Source: Fretibacter rubidus (GTDB taxonomy: Bacteria > Pseudomonadota > Alphaproteobacteria > Caulobacterales > Maricaulaceae). Taken from it: 64,000 nt of DNA. The position numbers and the translations under genes are program-made. A model generated the notes under the pieces. The model made no database searches. It saw nothing but the letters and a program-made list of their open reading frames with translations, and was not told the origin of the DNA. Location: positions 1,426,001-1,490,000 of the forward strand of contig NZ_CP163423.1 in assembly GCF_041429785.1 (NCBI RefSeq), read 5' to 3'. Positions 33,057 to 41,996 of this stretch are shown here, piece after piece. The stretch's first letter is position 1. Every line of letters begins with the position of its first letter.

Positions 33057-34615
33057 TCTGCTAAACCGCCTAGTGCAGCTTTTAATGCGTCTAAGCTATG
33101 GCCGTATTTTTTCCACCGATTAATAGATCCAGAATAAAGCGGTTTGCGCACTTGCACGGAACTTGCGCTATCGACAGCTGCTTTATTTTCGTGAAAATTC
33201 ATACAGGCCTCATCCCATGGCAAGTCAAAGAAATCCAACAAACGCCGCGTCTGCTGCTCTTGATCTAAAACCATATTTTCATAGCCCATTTCCATGATGG
33301 CTTGTGGTGGAAGCATGGTCTGCCAATGCCCCATCAAATCATCAAAGTGCTTATAAAAATCTGCAGTATCAGCAAGGTCATAGCTATAGTCGTAATCGCG
33401 TGCCTCTGGTGCAAAAAGCTGGCGGTAATTCGACAGGCAGCTATCCATAGCCCCGCGCCGCACAACGATAAATTTCGCATCAGGCATAAGGCGGTGAATA
33501 AGACCTACATAAAGAAAATTAAGGGGTGTTTTATCAATCAGATATTTTGCGTCACTCGCTAGAGTTTTGATGTAATCGCGATATTGCCCAGCGACACCAT
33601 CAAGAGTGCTTTGCTGGCCTGCGGTAAATGTTTGTACGTCTAGCAGTGTCGGCGATGACATTCCAAGTTTAGCTTTCACCATAGGCGCAATCACATTTAA
33701 CTCTCCGGCAGATGTCACGAGGGGGTGCGAAGACAATATACGGTCCATCAGCGTTGTGCCAGTACGCGGCATGCCAATAATGAAAACGGGTGTGGGTGAG
33801 GGCTCCACGCCAGTCTCAGATAGGTTTATAAGAGACGCGGTCTTTAGGGTGGAAAATAGCTTAACTATGGCTGATTTGTCATAGCGCACCTCTTTTCGTT
33901 TTAGTGCTTTCGCGTCATGCAGCCATTGTAGCGAGGCCGTGTAGTCTTCTAAATCTTCATAAGTCTTAGCAAGACTATGTCCTAGCATTAGCTGTGCGCT
34001 GCTATTATTTTTGAGCGACGTAAAGAGAGATTTTAGACGCGGGATGTGATTACGGGCCTCAGTTTGTGACTCTAGTGAAACGAGAGAAAACCAAGCACGG
34101 TAAAATTTTGGGTCAAGCTTTACACAATCAAGATAAGCTTGTTTTGCGAGCTTTATATTCCCCAAAAATTGTGCAGATGCAGCCAAGTTATAGTGAAAGA
34201 CGGGCCATTTGGGATTGAACTTCACGGCCTTTTGAAAATGGGGCAGGGCCGTTGCATGGTCCCCAAGGCGGCTGTAAATCGTGCCAATCATGTCTGATAT
34301 GAGCGCGTCTTTGGTCCCGCGTTTTGCAGCTATATCAATGTGAGCTTTAGTGGCCTCCAATTGTCCTGCGCCCAGCAGGGCTTTGGCATAATAAGCTTGA
34401 TAGCGCGATTGACGCGGTTCTAATTCCACAGCTTTAGCAAAAAACTCAAGGGATTTGGTTTTTTCACCGTGGTCAGACGCAACAATCCCCAAAAAGAAGA
34501 AGGCCAGTGGGTTTTTTTCATCGCGCTTCAACGCATCAATCGCCTCTGTATATAGCGCCTTATAATTGCGAGCGCCGAGGAGCTTTGTGCCCGATGCAAA
34601 AGTAAGTGGTCCCAT
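33053..34615 (-). CDS. TPR-repeat sulfotransferase
   Basis: A 520-residue fusion common in alphaproteobacteria. Residues 1-240 hold about six tetratricopeptide repeats (for example NPLAFFFLGIVASDHGEKTKSLEFFAKAV, in part LAFFFLGIVASDHGE, then DHATALPHFQKAVKFNPKWP). The C-terminal half is a sulfotransferase domain: the PAPS 5'-phosphosulfate loop is PVFIIGMPRTGTTLMDRIL near residue 275 and the 3'-phosphate region is AKFIVVRRGAMDSCLSNYRQ. It transfers sulfate to an unknown acceptor, perhaps a polysaccharide or a protein. Single gene, leftward; start ATG 34615. Confidence 0.88.
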   Translation of the reverse strand: MGPLTFASGTKLLGARNYKALYTEAIDALKRDEKNPLAFFFLGIVASDHGEKTKSLEFFAKAVELEPRQSRYQAYYAKALLGAGQLEATKAHIDIAAKRGTKDALISDMIGTIYSRLGDHATALPHFQKAVKFNPKWPVFHYNLAASAQFLGNIKLAKQAYLDCVKLDPKFYRAWFSLVSLESQTEARNHIPRLKSLFTSLKNNSSAQLMLGHSLAKTYEDLEDYTASLQWLHDAKALKRKEVRYDKSAIVKLFSTLKTASLINLSETGVEPSPTPVFIIGMPRTGTTLMDRILSSHPLVTSAGELNVIAPMVKAKLGMSSPTLLDVQTFTAGQQSTLDGVAGQYRDYIKTLASDAKYLIDKTPLNFLYVGLIHRLMPDAKFIVVRRGAMDSCLSNYRQLFAPEARDYDYSYDLADTADFYKHFDDLMGHWQTMLPPQAIMEMGYENMVLDQEQQTRRLLDFFDLPWDEACMNFHENKAAVDSASSVQVRKPLYSGSINRWKKYGHSLDALKAALGGLAD

Positions 34616-34716
34616 ATAAAGTCCCTAGCAGGCGCAATATTAATTGACAAAGCAATTCAGACCGTAAGACTGTTCAGATAAATACTCACCTCAATTCATG
34701 GGGCATAGGGGATAAA

Positions 34717-36306
34717 ATGGCAGGTAGTTTTGCAGTATTAGACTGGGTGGTTATCGCGGCCTATGTTGCTCTTTTGGCGGTGATGGGATGGGTCTTTTCC
34801 AAGAAGACGTCTGAAAATTCGCGTGATTATTTTTTGGGGGGCAACGCTATGCCTTATTGGGTTGTTGCCATTTCTGTACTGGCGACATCGCAGTCTGCCG
34901 CCACTTTTTTGGGTGGACCTGATCAAGGTTACCGCGGTGATTTTACTTATCTGTCATCCAATATAGGCACAATAATCGCTGCGATATTTGTAGCGCGTAT
35001 CCTAATCCCTAAGTTTTATGAGCACCGCGTCACAACGGTTTACGAGCTTTTGTCTATTCGCTTTAACCCCGCGACCATGCGGGCGGCCGGGGGGATGTAT
35101 TTAGTCGGACGGATTTTTGCCAGCGGCTCTCGTTTGTTTCTCGCGGCCATCGCGGTGTCTATGATTTTATTCGGTAATATCGATGCGAGCAGTATTATAA
35201 TTGCATCGTTTCTGATGATGGCGCTAGGGTTTTTGATTACATTTCTAGGCGGGATTAATTCCGTTATCTGGAGTGATTTAATCCAGTTCCTTATTTACAC
35301 ATTAGCCGCGCTCGGTGTTGTCTATGTCTTGTGGAATGCAATTCCAGCAAATTATAGCGAGGTCGTAGAGGGTCTCGGCAACACGCCAGAGGGGCAAAAT
35401 AAGCTTACATTATTTGATTTTAGTATCAATTTCAGCGCGCCCTTTGCGATGATTTCTGTGATCACGGGTCTGACGTTACTGGGTATCGGCAGCTTTGGTC
35501 TTGATCAAGATATGACGCAACGCGTGCTAACTTGCAAAACCGCGAACGAGGGCGGCCGCGCGCTTTTAATTTCGGCAGTCCTGGCTATTCCAGTTGTGGC
35601 TATATTCATCGGCATTGGGAACCTGCTTTATGTGTTTTATGAACGCCCTGACCTTATGGGTGCAGCGGTCAATAGCGCCGAGGGCCGCGAATTTAGCGGC
35701 GAAAAAATTACAGTCTTTATGCACTATATTTTAAACGAACTCCCCGCAGGGATGCGGGGCCTTGTGACTGTGGGTGTTGTCGCCGCCGCTGTTTCGACCA
35801 TTAATTCTGGCCTGAATTCTATGTCATCCGTCATCATCGAGGACTTTTATAAACCGTGGCGACAAAAACGTGTTTCGATGGAAGAGGTTACGGATAAGCA
35901 TTTTGTGCGCGCAGGGCAAATCTCTATGGGTGTTGTGGGCATGGCTTTATTTGGTATGTCCGTCTTGTGCTTTTTCTGGCAGCAATATTCCGATACGCCC
36001 TTACTCGAATTTGCGCTTTCTGTGATGGTGTTTGCCTATTCAGGCCTCTTGGGCGTTTACTTTACCGTGATATTTACCAAGCGGGGATCACCGATATCGG
36101 TCATGCTGGCACTGGCCGTTGGCTTTTTGGTCACCCTATTGCAGCAACCCTATATCGTTGATACGCTCGGGCTACCGGAAAGCTGGAAAAGCCTCGCCTT
36201 TTCATGGAAACTTTGCATCGGCACATTCATTGCCTTTTTAGTGTGTGTGGCGGGAAATAATAATCAACTCAGCAAAACGATGACGCAGCAGGAGATTACG
36301 GCATGA
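34717..36306 (+). CDS. Sodium:solute symporter (SSS family)
   Basis: A 529-residue inner-membrane carrier with about 13-14 hydrophobic segments. The signature RDYFLGGNAMPYWVVAISVLATSQSA (in part GGNAMPYWVVAISVLATSQS) and GFGLDQDMTQRVLTCK-type block IGSFGLDQDMTQRVL are typical of the sodium/solute family, especially the branch for sialic acid, amino sugars and related compounds. It is coupled to the serine hydrolase downstream (ATGA). Next to muropeptide-processing genes it may import sugars or peptides released from peptidoglycan; this is inference. A ribosome site AGGGGAT precedes ATG 34717. Confidence 0.88.
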   Translation: MAGSFAVLDWVVIAAYVALLAVMGWVFSKKTSENSRDYFLGGNAMPYWVVAISVLATSQSAATFLGGPDQGYRGDFTYLSSNIGTIIAAIFVARILIPKFYEHRVTTVYELLSIRFNPATMRAAGGMYLVGRIFASGSRLFLAAIAVSMILFGNIDASSIIIASFLMMALGFLITFLGGINSVIWSDLIQFLIYTLAALGVVYVLWNAIPANYSEVVEGLGNTPEGQNKLTLFDFSINFSAPFAMISVITGLTLLGIGSFGLDQDMTQRVLTCKTANEGGRALLISAVLAIPVVAIFIGIGNLLYVFYERPDLMGAAVNSAEGREFSGEKITVFMHYILNELPAGMRGLVTVGVVAAAVSTINSGLNSMSSVIIEDFYKPWRQKRVSMEEVTDKHFVRAGQISMGVVGMALFGMSVLCFFWQQYSDTPLLEFALSVMVFAYSGLLGVYFTVIFTKRGSPISVMLALAVGFLVTLLQQPYIVDTLGLPESWKSLAFSWKLCIGTFIAFLVCVAGNNNQLSKTMTQQEITA

Positions 36307-37946
36307 CAATTTCTTCTATGACGGTAAAAGCACTTATTGGCACTGCATCCATTATAGGGCTTTCCTATTTGGCGCCCCTTGCTGCCGCTCATCCTGTAAA
36401 CAAGGCAGCTGATGCCTCAGTTGAACGCTCAACACCTATTGATATGAATGTGCTCGATACAGACGCGATAAACGCGATTGATGCTTTCAATACTCCCGGC
36501 ATGTCCATTGGTGTGGTGCATAAGGGCGCCGTTATTTACGCCAAGGGTTTTGGCCATCGCGACCTAAACGATAAACGCCCCGTGAACTCAGAGACCTTGT
36601 TCCGCGTTGCGTCTACGACCAAGGCCTTTACGGCGGCGTCATTGGCTGTGCTGGTTGATGACGGGGTTCTTGATTGGGATGACCGCGTTATTGACTACCT
36701 TCCGGGATTTCGAATGTCCGATCCATGGGTGACGCGAGAGTTCACAATTCGTGATCTTTTAACCCACCGTAGCGGCCTAGGTCTTGGCGCAGGGGACTTG
36801 ATGCTTTGGCCAGAGCCAACGGGTTTTACGCGTCAGGAAATGATTTATAATCTAAGGCATTTAAAACCTGTCAGCGGATTTCGTGATAAATATGCCTATG
36901 ATAACTTGCTTTATATTGTAGCAGGCGAAGTGGCCGCCGCCGCAAGCGGTATGTCATGGGAGGACCTCGTCCAGAGCCGTATTTTAGACCCGCTGGAAAT
37001 GGATTGTTATGCGGGTGAGACGCCGCGCACGGCCATGCGCAATACGGCTATCCCTTACGGTTTTGTTGACGAGGAAATCGTCGAAGTGACCCGCAATAAA
37101 ATTAGCGGTAAGACGACAGCTTCCGCTGCGGCTGGCGGGCTGGTATGCAATATTGACGGGATGAATACGTGGATGCAAACGCAACTCGCGGGCGGTGTTG
37201 GGCCCAATGGTGTGCGCGTATTTAGTGAAGCGCAACGCGACGCTATGTGGACATCTCAAACAATTTTACGCGTCGGCCAACGCGAGCGTGAGCTAGACCG
37301 CACCAACTTCAAGACCTACGCCTTGGGCTGGCGTAAAGAGGATATGCACGGTTATGAGGTCATCTCTCATACCGGCACCTTATCAGGGTTTCAGGCTTAC
37401 CTTGCGCTTATCCCCGAATTAGAACTGGGCGTTGTTACGCTTAATAACGGTTCAAATTACGGTGCCAGAACGGCGGTCGTGCAGACGGTATTAAAAGCCT
37501 ATCTAGAGCAGCCAGATCGGGATTGGGTTGCTTATTACGCTACTCTACAGGCAGAGGCGGCCGCCAAAGCAGAGGCCGAGGCCGCTTTAGAGGGTGGGGC
37601 GGCAAACGATAACCGCGAAGGGTCTGGCACTGTTAATCGCCCATTGCCTGATTATGCTGGCGCTTATGTTGACCCATGGTTTGGTCGCGTTGATATTACG
37701 CGCCAAGGTGATGATTTACGGTTTCAATCAGATAAAATGGTCAAAATGGCCGGGACGTTAGAGCCGTTTGATTTAAACACATTTATCGTGAAATGGGACG
37801 ATAGAGAGTTTCGCGCAGATGCCTATATGCGGTTTGAAACAAATTTTGACGGCGAGATTTCGGGTGCAACTATGCGTCACGTCGACCCAGAAGGCAGTTG
37901 GAGTTTTAATTTCCAAGACCTAAATTTTGCGCGATCCGAGGACTAA
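36303..37946 (+). CDS. Beta-lactamase-fold serine hydrolase with DUF3471-type tail
   Basis: A 547-residue exported serine hydrolase. An N-terminal signal peptide ends near residue 29 (YLAPLAAAH). The catalytic SxxK is Ser104-Thr-Thr-Lys107, YxN is Tyr199-Asp-Asn201 and HTG lies in ISHTGTLSGFQ. After about residue 425 an Ala/Glu-rich linker (AEAAAKAEAEAALEGG) leads to a small lipocalin-like domain beginning DYAGAYVDPWFGRVDI, as in D-aminopeptidases and many serine hydrolases of muropeptide clusters. A likely role is removing D-amino acids from peptidoglycan peptides in the periplasm before uptake by the coupled symporter. Confidence 0.88.
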   Translation: MTISSMTVKALIGTASIIGLSYLAPLAAAHPVNKAADASVERSTPIDMNVLDTDAINAIDAFNTPGMSIGVVHKGAVIYAKGFGHRDLNDKRPVNSETLFRVASTTKAFTAASLAVLVDDGVLDWDDRVIDYLPGFRMSDPWVTREFTIRDLLTHRSGLGLGAGDLMLWPEPTGFTRQEMIYNLRHLKPVSGFRDKYAYDNLLYIVAGEVAAAASGMSWEDLVQSRILDPLEMDCYAGETPRTAMRNTAIPYGFVDEEIVEVTRNKISGKTTASAAAGGLVCNIDGMNTWMQTQLAGGVGPNGVRVFSEAQRDAMWTSQTILRVGQRERELDRTNFKTYALGWRKEDMHGYEVISHTGTLSGFQAYLALIPELELGVVTLNNGSNYGARTAVVQTVLKAYLEQPDRDWVAYYATLQAEAAAKAEAEAALEGGAANDNREGSGTVNRPLPDYAGAYVDPWFGRVDITRQGDDLRFQSDKMVKMAGTLEPFDLNTFIVKWDDREFRADAYMRFETNFDGEISGATMRHVDPEGSWSFNFQDLNFARSED

Positions 37947-37947
37947 A

Positions 37948-38026
37948 CGCCTTCAGCTTTTGAATAGCTAGTGCTTGCATGAAGGCGGAAGATCCTGTGA
38001 GCAAATCTTTCACGTCTCTATCCGAC
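37948..38026. repeat. Inverted repeats between convergent genes
   Basis: Two inverted repeats fill this 87-bp convergent spacer: CGCCTTCA (37948-37955) with TGAAGGCG (37980-37987), and CACGTC (38011-38016) with GACGTG (38024-38029 region). Neither is followed by a clear T-run, so they could be weak bidirectional terminators or RNA 3'-end structures. Confidence 0.35.
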
Positions 38027-38033
38027 GTGTCGC

Positions 38034-39476
38034 TTATTTGATCGTTTTGACGGATAAAATATTGTCGACATAGCTTTCTGTGTCATTAGACATTAGCGGT
38101 AGGATTGGCGTGACAGAGACACCGTTCAATGTCCCAATATAAATCGACCCATCGGGTCTTTTATAACGCATACCGTGGACGTCATGAATAGCGAAGGGTT
38201 GTCCATCAGATTGCCCTAAGACCATCAGGACGTGTCCAGGAATATAAACGAGGTCGCCAGGCGCAGCATTTTTCAAACGCTCAATTTTCTCGGCTTCATT
38301 TTCATGCTTTGCAAAACGATCATTCTGCCCGATATCGCTATCTCTTTGGTCGCCCGAATTGCGCGGCAAAAGAAACCCAAATGTCTTGTAGATTTCTAGT
38401 ACAAAGCCAGTGCAATCCCGTCCATTATAGCGGTGACCCCAGCCGTAGCGCTCGCCCAAAAACTTGAACGACTGTTTGATAATATTGGCTTGGGTATGGG
38501 GAAGGTATCCTATGTTAACGTCGGCTTTGCGTTGAATGAGGGCATGTTTGAAATCCAGACTACCGTCTGATTTGCGCACAGGCAAAAGCACCATATGATT
38601 TAAATAGGGGTTTTGCCCATAAAGACTGTTTTTAAATTCATCAGGACGGGACAAGGGCAGGCGAACGCCCATGTCGAGCTGTAATTCAGAGACCGCTGGA
38701 ACCTCTGGGTTATAAACGGTCGAGACTTTGTCGCCCGTAATCAGCAGAAAGTTATCGGTATTACCATAATCCAGAACGCTGGATTTATCGCCGAGGGCTA
38801 TATCAGATTTCCTGACCCAAGCTGTGTAATTATAACTTTGGATGAGTGCCCACTGACGGTCTGTGCTTTCGTGCAAGACGGCAACGGCATCACCGGGGAA
38901 TAGCACAGATTCTTGGAACCGTTCAATGTCGCGGTCCTTGGCATCATGGCTAAACAGTAAATCATTTGTAGGGTAGGTGCGTATCGATGTCCGCTTCACG
39001 GTCAAGGCATAACGCACAGGATTGCTAGCCCCAATCGTTGAGAGGTTTAGCATCGCTTCATAGCGTGCAAAATCATCCGCTGTGACCTCTGTCCCGTCGC
39101 TATATATGCGTGGGTAGCTTGGAATATTGCTAATCGAGCGCACGATGTCTGTCAGTGCCTCGCGCGACAATATTCCGGGCAGGGCGGCTATATTGTTAAG
39201 CGTGTCATCAGAGGCTATGCTTGCGGCATTAAACGACTGTATATCCGGGACGCTCATTAAGACGTCATTTGACGCTTGGGTAAGCCAATAATCAGGCGAT
39301 AGGTGTTTTTCACGCACGTCGATCACATCAGATACAAATGCATCTTGAAAGCCTAAATCCCATGTTGGTTCTGTTTTACTCATATAGGGTTTGCCCTCAG
39401 ATGTTGCGCAAGCGCTTAGTAACACAGCTGCCAAGGCTGCCAAACCAATGGATGTCATCATTTGCCCAGTTTTCAT
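38034..39476 (-). CDS. NlpC/P60 cysteine peptidase with SH3 domains, lipoprotein
   Basis: A 480-residue lipoprotein: signal LAALAAVLLSAC with a lipobox Cys near residue 23. The central part holds bacterial SH3-like domains (MSVPDIQSFNAAS to about residue 310), and the C-terminus is an NlpC/P60 domain with catalytic Cys355 in NGRDCTGFVLEIYK and the His in PGHVLMVLG. The layout matches YkfC/gamma-D-glutamyl-L-diamino-acid endopeptidases, which cut between D-Glu and the diamino acid in free muropeptides. Last gene of a leftward operon: amidase, DUF819 protein, this gene. Fits recycling of cell-wall peptides. Confidence 0.87.
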   Translation of the reverse strand: MKTGQMMTSIGLAALAAVLLSACATSEGKPYMSKTEPTWDLGFQDAFVSDVIDVREKHLSPDYWLTQASNDVLMSVPDIQSFNAASIASDDTLNNIAALPGILSREALTDIVRSISNIPSYPRIYSDGTEVTADDFARYEAMLNLSTIGASNPVRYALTVKRTSIRTYPTNDLLFSHDAKDRDIERFQESVLFPGDAVAVLHESTDRQWALIQSYNYTAWVRKSDIALGDKSSVLDYGNTDNFLLITGDKVSTVYNPEVPAVSELQLDMGVRLPLSRPDEFKNSLYGQNPYLNHMVLLPVRKSDGSLDFKHALIQRKADVNIGYLPHTQANIIKQSFKFLGERYGWGHRYNGRDCTGFVLEIYKTFGFLLPRNSGDQRDSDIGQNDRFAKHENEAEKIERLKNAAPGDLVYIPGHVLMVLGQSDGQPFAIHDVHGMRYKRPDGSIYIGTLNGVSVTPILPLMSNDTESYVDNILSVKTIK

Positions 39477-39483
39477 GTCACAC

Positions 39484-40647
39484 TCATGTCAGAGATAGAA
39501 GAATTTTACCAACCAGTAAGCCGCCGCCTGTCCCGATAATATAGCCTAGCATAGCCATTAGAACGCCAATTGGGATTAATGCACGGGAATAGGCCGCCGC
39601 AAGAATTGGCGCAGAGGCTACACCACCAATGTTAGCCAGCGAAGCAATACCGCATGAAAATAAGTCCAGTTTAAACAGCTTTGCGACAATAATCATACAA
39701 AGACCGTGAACGGCCAGGATCATAAAGCCAGCAATAATGAATATTGGCGCTTGGGTCAGTTCCGCAAAATTTGCGCGCGACGCAATCAAGGCGACGATAC
39801 CGTAAAGCATGACATTACCAAGCTCAGACGACCCCGCCACACCGCCAAGCCGTGTTACGGCCCCGACCGCGCCCATTACCGTTACAATTAAAACGGTCCA
39901 GGTTGTCTTTGAAAAGAAATCTGATACGGGCAGAAAGCTCGCGAGATAGGCAGAGAAAGCAGATGCCGCCAACCCCAACCCAATCAAAAGCATTAAGGAC
40001 GCCGTCGTGATTTTCGCATTCGGGTTCTTTGCATTGGCTTCAATCTTGGCGCTAACCTCATCTATCAGCGCGGTATTGCTTTTCGTCCAGGCGTTAAAGC
40101 GGGGGGATAGCGGGACAAAAGCCAGTAACAACATGACCCAAATCGCATAATTAATCGAATCCATCAGCAATGTGTAACCCATGCTAATGTCTGGGACGGA
40201 GAGTGCGCCTTGTATCGCGACCATATTTGCTGTGCCGCCCATCCAACTACCGCTAAGGGCTGCGAATGTCATCCACGCCGTGTCTGGCAAAAATGATTGC
40301 AGCAATAAGAAGGTGACAACAATACCGAGGCCAATTGATAATGAGGCCGTTATAAAGGCAAACAGCATTTTCGGGCCCAAGGCCGCGATTTGCCGAATAT
40401 CACCCTTTAAAAGTAGCAGGAAGATCATGGCGGGAAGGAGGTTGTTTTTTACGGCACGATAAGTCGTATTGACGCTATCCGTTTTCTCCCAAAGGCCAAA
40501 AGTCGATAGCAGCATCACAAGGAAGTAAAGCACAACAATGCCGGGTATGATTTTGAAAATGCGGTAATTCTTTGTGAACTCCGCATGGGCAATCAGCCCT
40601 ACAATCAGGAACAGAACGGAGAGATATGCAAAGCCGGTTGTTATCAT
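39484..40647 (-). CDS. DUF819 family membrane protein
   Basis: A 387-residue integral membrane protein with about 11 hydrophobic segments and the DUF819 (YjcL-like) pattern: GSWMGGTANMVAIQGAL near the middle and GIASLANIGGVASAPILAAAY near the end, both Gly-rich motifs that resemble transporter discontinuous helices. The family is uncharacterised but is often found beside peptidoglycan dipeptide-processing genes. It lies between the amidase and the NlpC/P60 peptidase (7-bp gap) in one operon, so transport of a cell-wall peptide or dipeptide is a fair guess. Confidence 0.85.
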   Translation of the reverse strand: MITTGFAYLSVLFLIVGLIAHAEFTKNYRIFKIIPGIVVLYFLVMLLSTFGLWEKTDSVNTTYRAVKNNLLPAMIFLLLLKGDIRQIAALGPKMLFAFITASLSIGLGIVVTFLLLQSFLPDTAWMTFAALSGSWMGGTANMVAIQGALSVPDISMGYTLLMDSINYAIWVMLLLAFVPLSPRFNAWTKSNTALIDEVSAKIEANAKNPNAKITTASLMLLIGLGLAASAFSAYLASFLPVSDFFSKTTWTVLIVTVMGAVGAVTRLGGVAGSSELGNVMLYGIVALIASRANFAELTQAPIFIIAGFMILAVHGLCMIIVAKLFKLDLFSCGIASLANIGGVASAPILAAAYSRALIPIGVLMAMLGYIIGTGGGLLVGKILLSLT

Positions 40648-40721
40648 GAGTAAGCCGTTTGGCCCAAGACTGCGGGTATGAGGATTGTTCTAATGCTGTC
40701 TAATGTAATCATATCATTGCC

Positions 40722-41765
40722 CTATAAGCCACTGGCTGTTGGGGCTATATCGAGTTGTGCAACGCTTTGTGACGAATTGGCCAAAAGTGCATCTAACCTA
40801 TTAGGATAATATTTCTCAATGAGAGCAAATAAGATTGCATTGGTTTCGATGGATGGCTCTCCCGTCAGTTCATTTGGCCTAAAATGAAGCTGAAACGCCA
40901 TGATCACATTGCGCGTTTGGTCGTCGAGCACACCTGTCGTCTCAATCTTATAGCCATAGGTGCTAAGCGCAGTTTGCACTTGTAATAGCGAGACAGGGCG
41001 CGTTGCAAATTGCTGCCAATATTTCTTTACCGTATCATCGTCAAACCAAGCGCCGTAGCCCATTTGGTATAGCCTTTCCCACGGGAAGCGAGGGCCTGGG
41101 TCAATTTTGCGCTGTGGCGCTATGTCAGAATGCGCCACGACATGAGTGGGTTTAATACGCGGGTGCCTTTTTAAAATATCGCCTAGCAATGTTCCGACCA
41201 ACGCCATTTGTGTTTCGGGATAGTCAGGGTAAAAACAAAGCCGTTTGATACGGTTTTCTTTAGAGGCCGCGCTTAGCGGGGCCGTTGGCGTTGCCTCTTG
41301 ATTGACACAATAGGTCTGATTGACAATTTCAATCCCGATGGAGTCATCATTCAGAGCCTCTTTGCCCGCCCAATAGCTCCGTCCTGCATGCCAAGCACGG
41401 TCTTTTTCGGGCACGAGCTGATAAATCTCAAGCTTGTCTTTCTTATAGCTCTCGTCACTGGGGTCAGGGACAAGGTAATGCGAACTTACAGGATTAGACG
41501 ATGGCTTGGTGAGTATCCGCAGCGAGTCCTCAAAATTGGCAGAGGTGTGGTGAAGTACTAACACGCTAACCCGTCCGTTAGAATTCTCTGATGGCACCAC
41601 AGTATAGTTTTGCGATAGCGCGGATACTGTGGGCAGGGAGGTGCACGCTGTCAAAGCTAGGGCGGCGAGTGCTGTAAGAGTAACGCTTATTGATGATGTC
41701 CAACGCTGTCGTATGCGCGCAGTGTAGCTTTGCGAATTTTTATACTTAGACACGATGACATCCAA
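40722..41765 (-). CDS. N-acetylmuramoyl-L-alanine amidase, AmiD-like lipoprotein
   Basis: A 347-residue zinc amidase that cuts the MurNAc-L-Ala bond. The N-terminus contains a hydrophobic segment and the lipobox LALTAC with Cys41, so it is membrane-anchored; the long pre-signal stretch suggests the true start might be an internal codon. The amidase_2 domain starts at VSVLVLHHTSANF (zinc His72/His73 region), with HAGRSYW, IGIEIVNQ and the late AHSDIAPQRKIDPGPRFPW zinc/catalytic segment. A peptidoglycan-binding domain follows (LSTYGYKIETTGVLDDQTRN). First gene of the leftward operon, divergent from the TonB receptor and probably under the same operator. Confidence 0.88.
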   Translation of the reverse strand: MDVIVSKYKNSQSYTARIRQRWTSSISVTLTALAALALTACTSLPTVSALSQNYTVVPSENSNGRVSVLVLHHTSANFEDSLRILTKPSSNPVSSHYLVPDPSDESYKKDKLEIYQLVPEKDRAWHAGRSYWAGKEALNDDSIGIEIVNQTYCVNQEATPTAPLSAASKENRIKRLCFYPDYPETQMALVGTLLGDILKRHPRIKPTHVVAHSDIAPQRKIDPGPRFPWERLYQMGYGAWFDDDTVKKYWQQFATRPVSLLQVQTALSTYGYKIETTGVLDDQTRNVIMAFQLHFRPNELTGEPSIETNAILFALIEKYYPNRLDALLANSSQSVAQLDIAPTASGL

Positions 41766-41832
41766 CTCCCGAAAACATAATATTATGTATATGCCTACAA
41801 TGATTTGGCGTGAAAATGAAAGTGAAAATTGG

Positions 41833-41853
41833 TAGTATATTGGTATACACTAA
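41833..41853. promoter_or_regulatory. Predicted GntR-type operator, receptor/amidase control region
   Basis: TAGTATATTGGTAT (41833-41846) occurs here and, identical over 14 bases, in front of nagA. It overlaps the near-palindrome TTGGTATACACTAA (41840-41853), which has the purine/pyrimidine symmetry of known GntR/HutC sugar-regulator sites (TGGT..A..ACCA type). Two further TTGGTAT half-sites follow at 41872-41878 and 41903-41909. The likely binder is the GntR/UTRA protein encoded at 47176-47916; inferred. Confidence 0.6.
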
Positions 41854-41902
41854 ATTTCATTCTTTGGTCATTTGGTATTGTTTTTCAATAAATTCGGCTT
41901 AA

Positions 41903-41939
41903 TTGGTATTTGACAGACGTTGAATTGTGAAGTTACTGT
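41903..41939 (+). promoter_or_regulatory. Putative promoter of the large TonB-dependent receptor
   Basis: A perfect -35 hexamer TTGACA (41910-41915) overlaps the third TTGGTAT half-site. A weak -10 (TACTGT, 41934-41939) follows with an 18-bp spacer, and ATG lies 58 bp further on. A repressor bound to the half-site would cover the -35 element. Confidence 0.5.
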
Positions 41940-41996
41940 AATATTATGAGTCTCTCCGTCTAAGCGCGGACTACAACCACCATAAGGGATATAGCA